Shown one piece after another: positions 13,755 through 13,786 of a stretch of DNA of 13,786 nt. Origin of the DNA: an uncultured Clostridia bacterium (GTDB lineage Bacteria > Bacillota > Clostridia > Christensenellales > Aristaeellaceae); NCBI GenBank assembly GCA_937907055.1, contig CALCTW010000122.1:1-13786 (forward strand), read 5' to 3'. Both the position numbers and the translations under genes were made by a program. The notes under the pieces were generated by a model. It was given only the letters and a program-made list of their open reading frames with translations. It had not been told where the DNA came from and made no database searches. Numbering within the stretch: position 1 is the first letter of the stretch; each line of letters opens with the position of its first letter.

Positions 13755-13786
13755 GACCCCTGCTCTGTCCTTTTGCCTGAGAGATT
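13755..13786 (-). ncRNA. Glycine riboswitch (gcvT type), 3' part only
   Basis: The minus-strand reading from the window edge contains TCTCAGGCAAAAGGACAGAG (13763-13782), the conserved 3' half of a glycine aptamer. The 5' half lies beyond the window, so whether it is a single or tandem aptamer cannot be seen. A terminator hairpin follows 35 bases later. Glycine binding normally promotes read-through into a glycine cleavage gene or an amino acid symporter. Confidence 0.85.

Noticed and set aside
1..13786. CRISPR array, tRNA, rRNA, insertion sequence or phage attachment site
   Set aside because: No regularly spaced repeats, cloverleaf, transposase-like protein or flanking inverted repeats were seen on reading both strands.

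Overview
The window looks like a metagenomic contig made of two unrelated pieces. Bases 1 to about 1740 are the inside of a Bacteroidales porU gene (type IX secretion sortase). From about 1717 onward everything reads as a GC-rich Clostridia-type Firmicutes genome: strong AGGAGG-type ribosome binding sites, SpoIIA/RsbW-type switches, DegV, DUF4298, a UPF0397 S component and a glycine riboswitch. The joint falls on a short stretch (1717-1740) that fits both genes, and both are cut exactly there. I read it as an assembly or amplification chimera rather than gene transfer.

Layout of the Firmicutes part: a 3'-truncated degV gene (minus strand) with its own promoter, then a DUF4298 gene (minus) with promoter and terminator. 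Next comes a five-gene minus-strand operon (8482 down to 3390) running from an extended -10 promoter at 8563-8591 to a strong terminator at 3326-3360. Its order is STAS anti-anti-sigma protein, DUF2156 protein, MATE transporter fused to an RsbW-like domain, membrane SpoIIE/RsbU-type PP2C phosphatase, RsbW-like kinase. This is a complete partner-switching circuit built around a transporter. A divergent plus-strand unit follows: an ECF-type sigma factor and a 71-residue protein with a leader-like 'LTDDETEMVFAAG' motif. A bidirectional terminator then separates it from a minus-strand pair of ABC genes of the NHLM bacteriocin-export type. ABC2 is full length, but ABC1 is reduced to its ATPase domain, with no C39 peptidase or permease. 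Upstream of these lie a UPF0397 ECF-transporter S component with its own promoter and terminator, then a 49-residue ORF resembling the beginning of a sodium:alanine/glycine symporter, preceded by a terminator and the 3' part of a glycine riboswitch cut by the window end.

How the genes may work together (inference): the membrane phosphatase senses an extracytoplasmic cue and dephosphorylates the STAS protein, which then binds the RsbW-like kinase or the degenerate RsbW-like tail of the MATE transporter, so the output could be transport instead of (or as well as) transcription. The neighbouring sigma factor, leader-like small protein and NHLM-type ATPases could be a linked export system, but no classical precursor peptide or modification enzyme is visible here.
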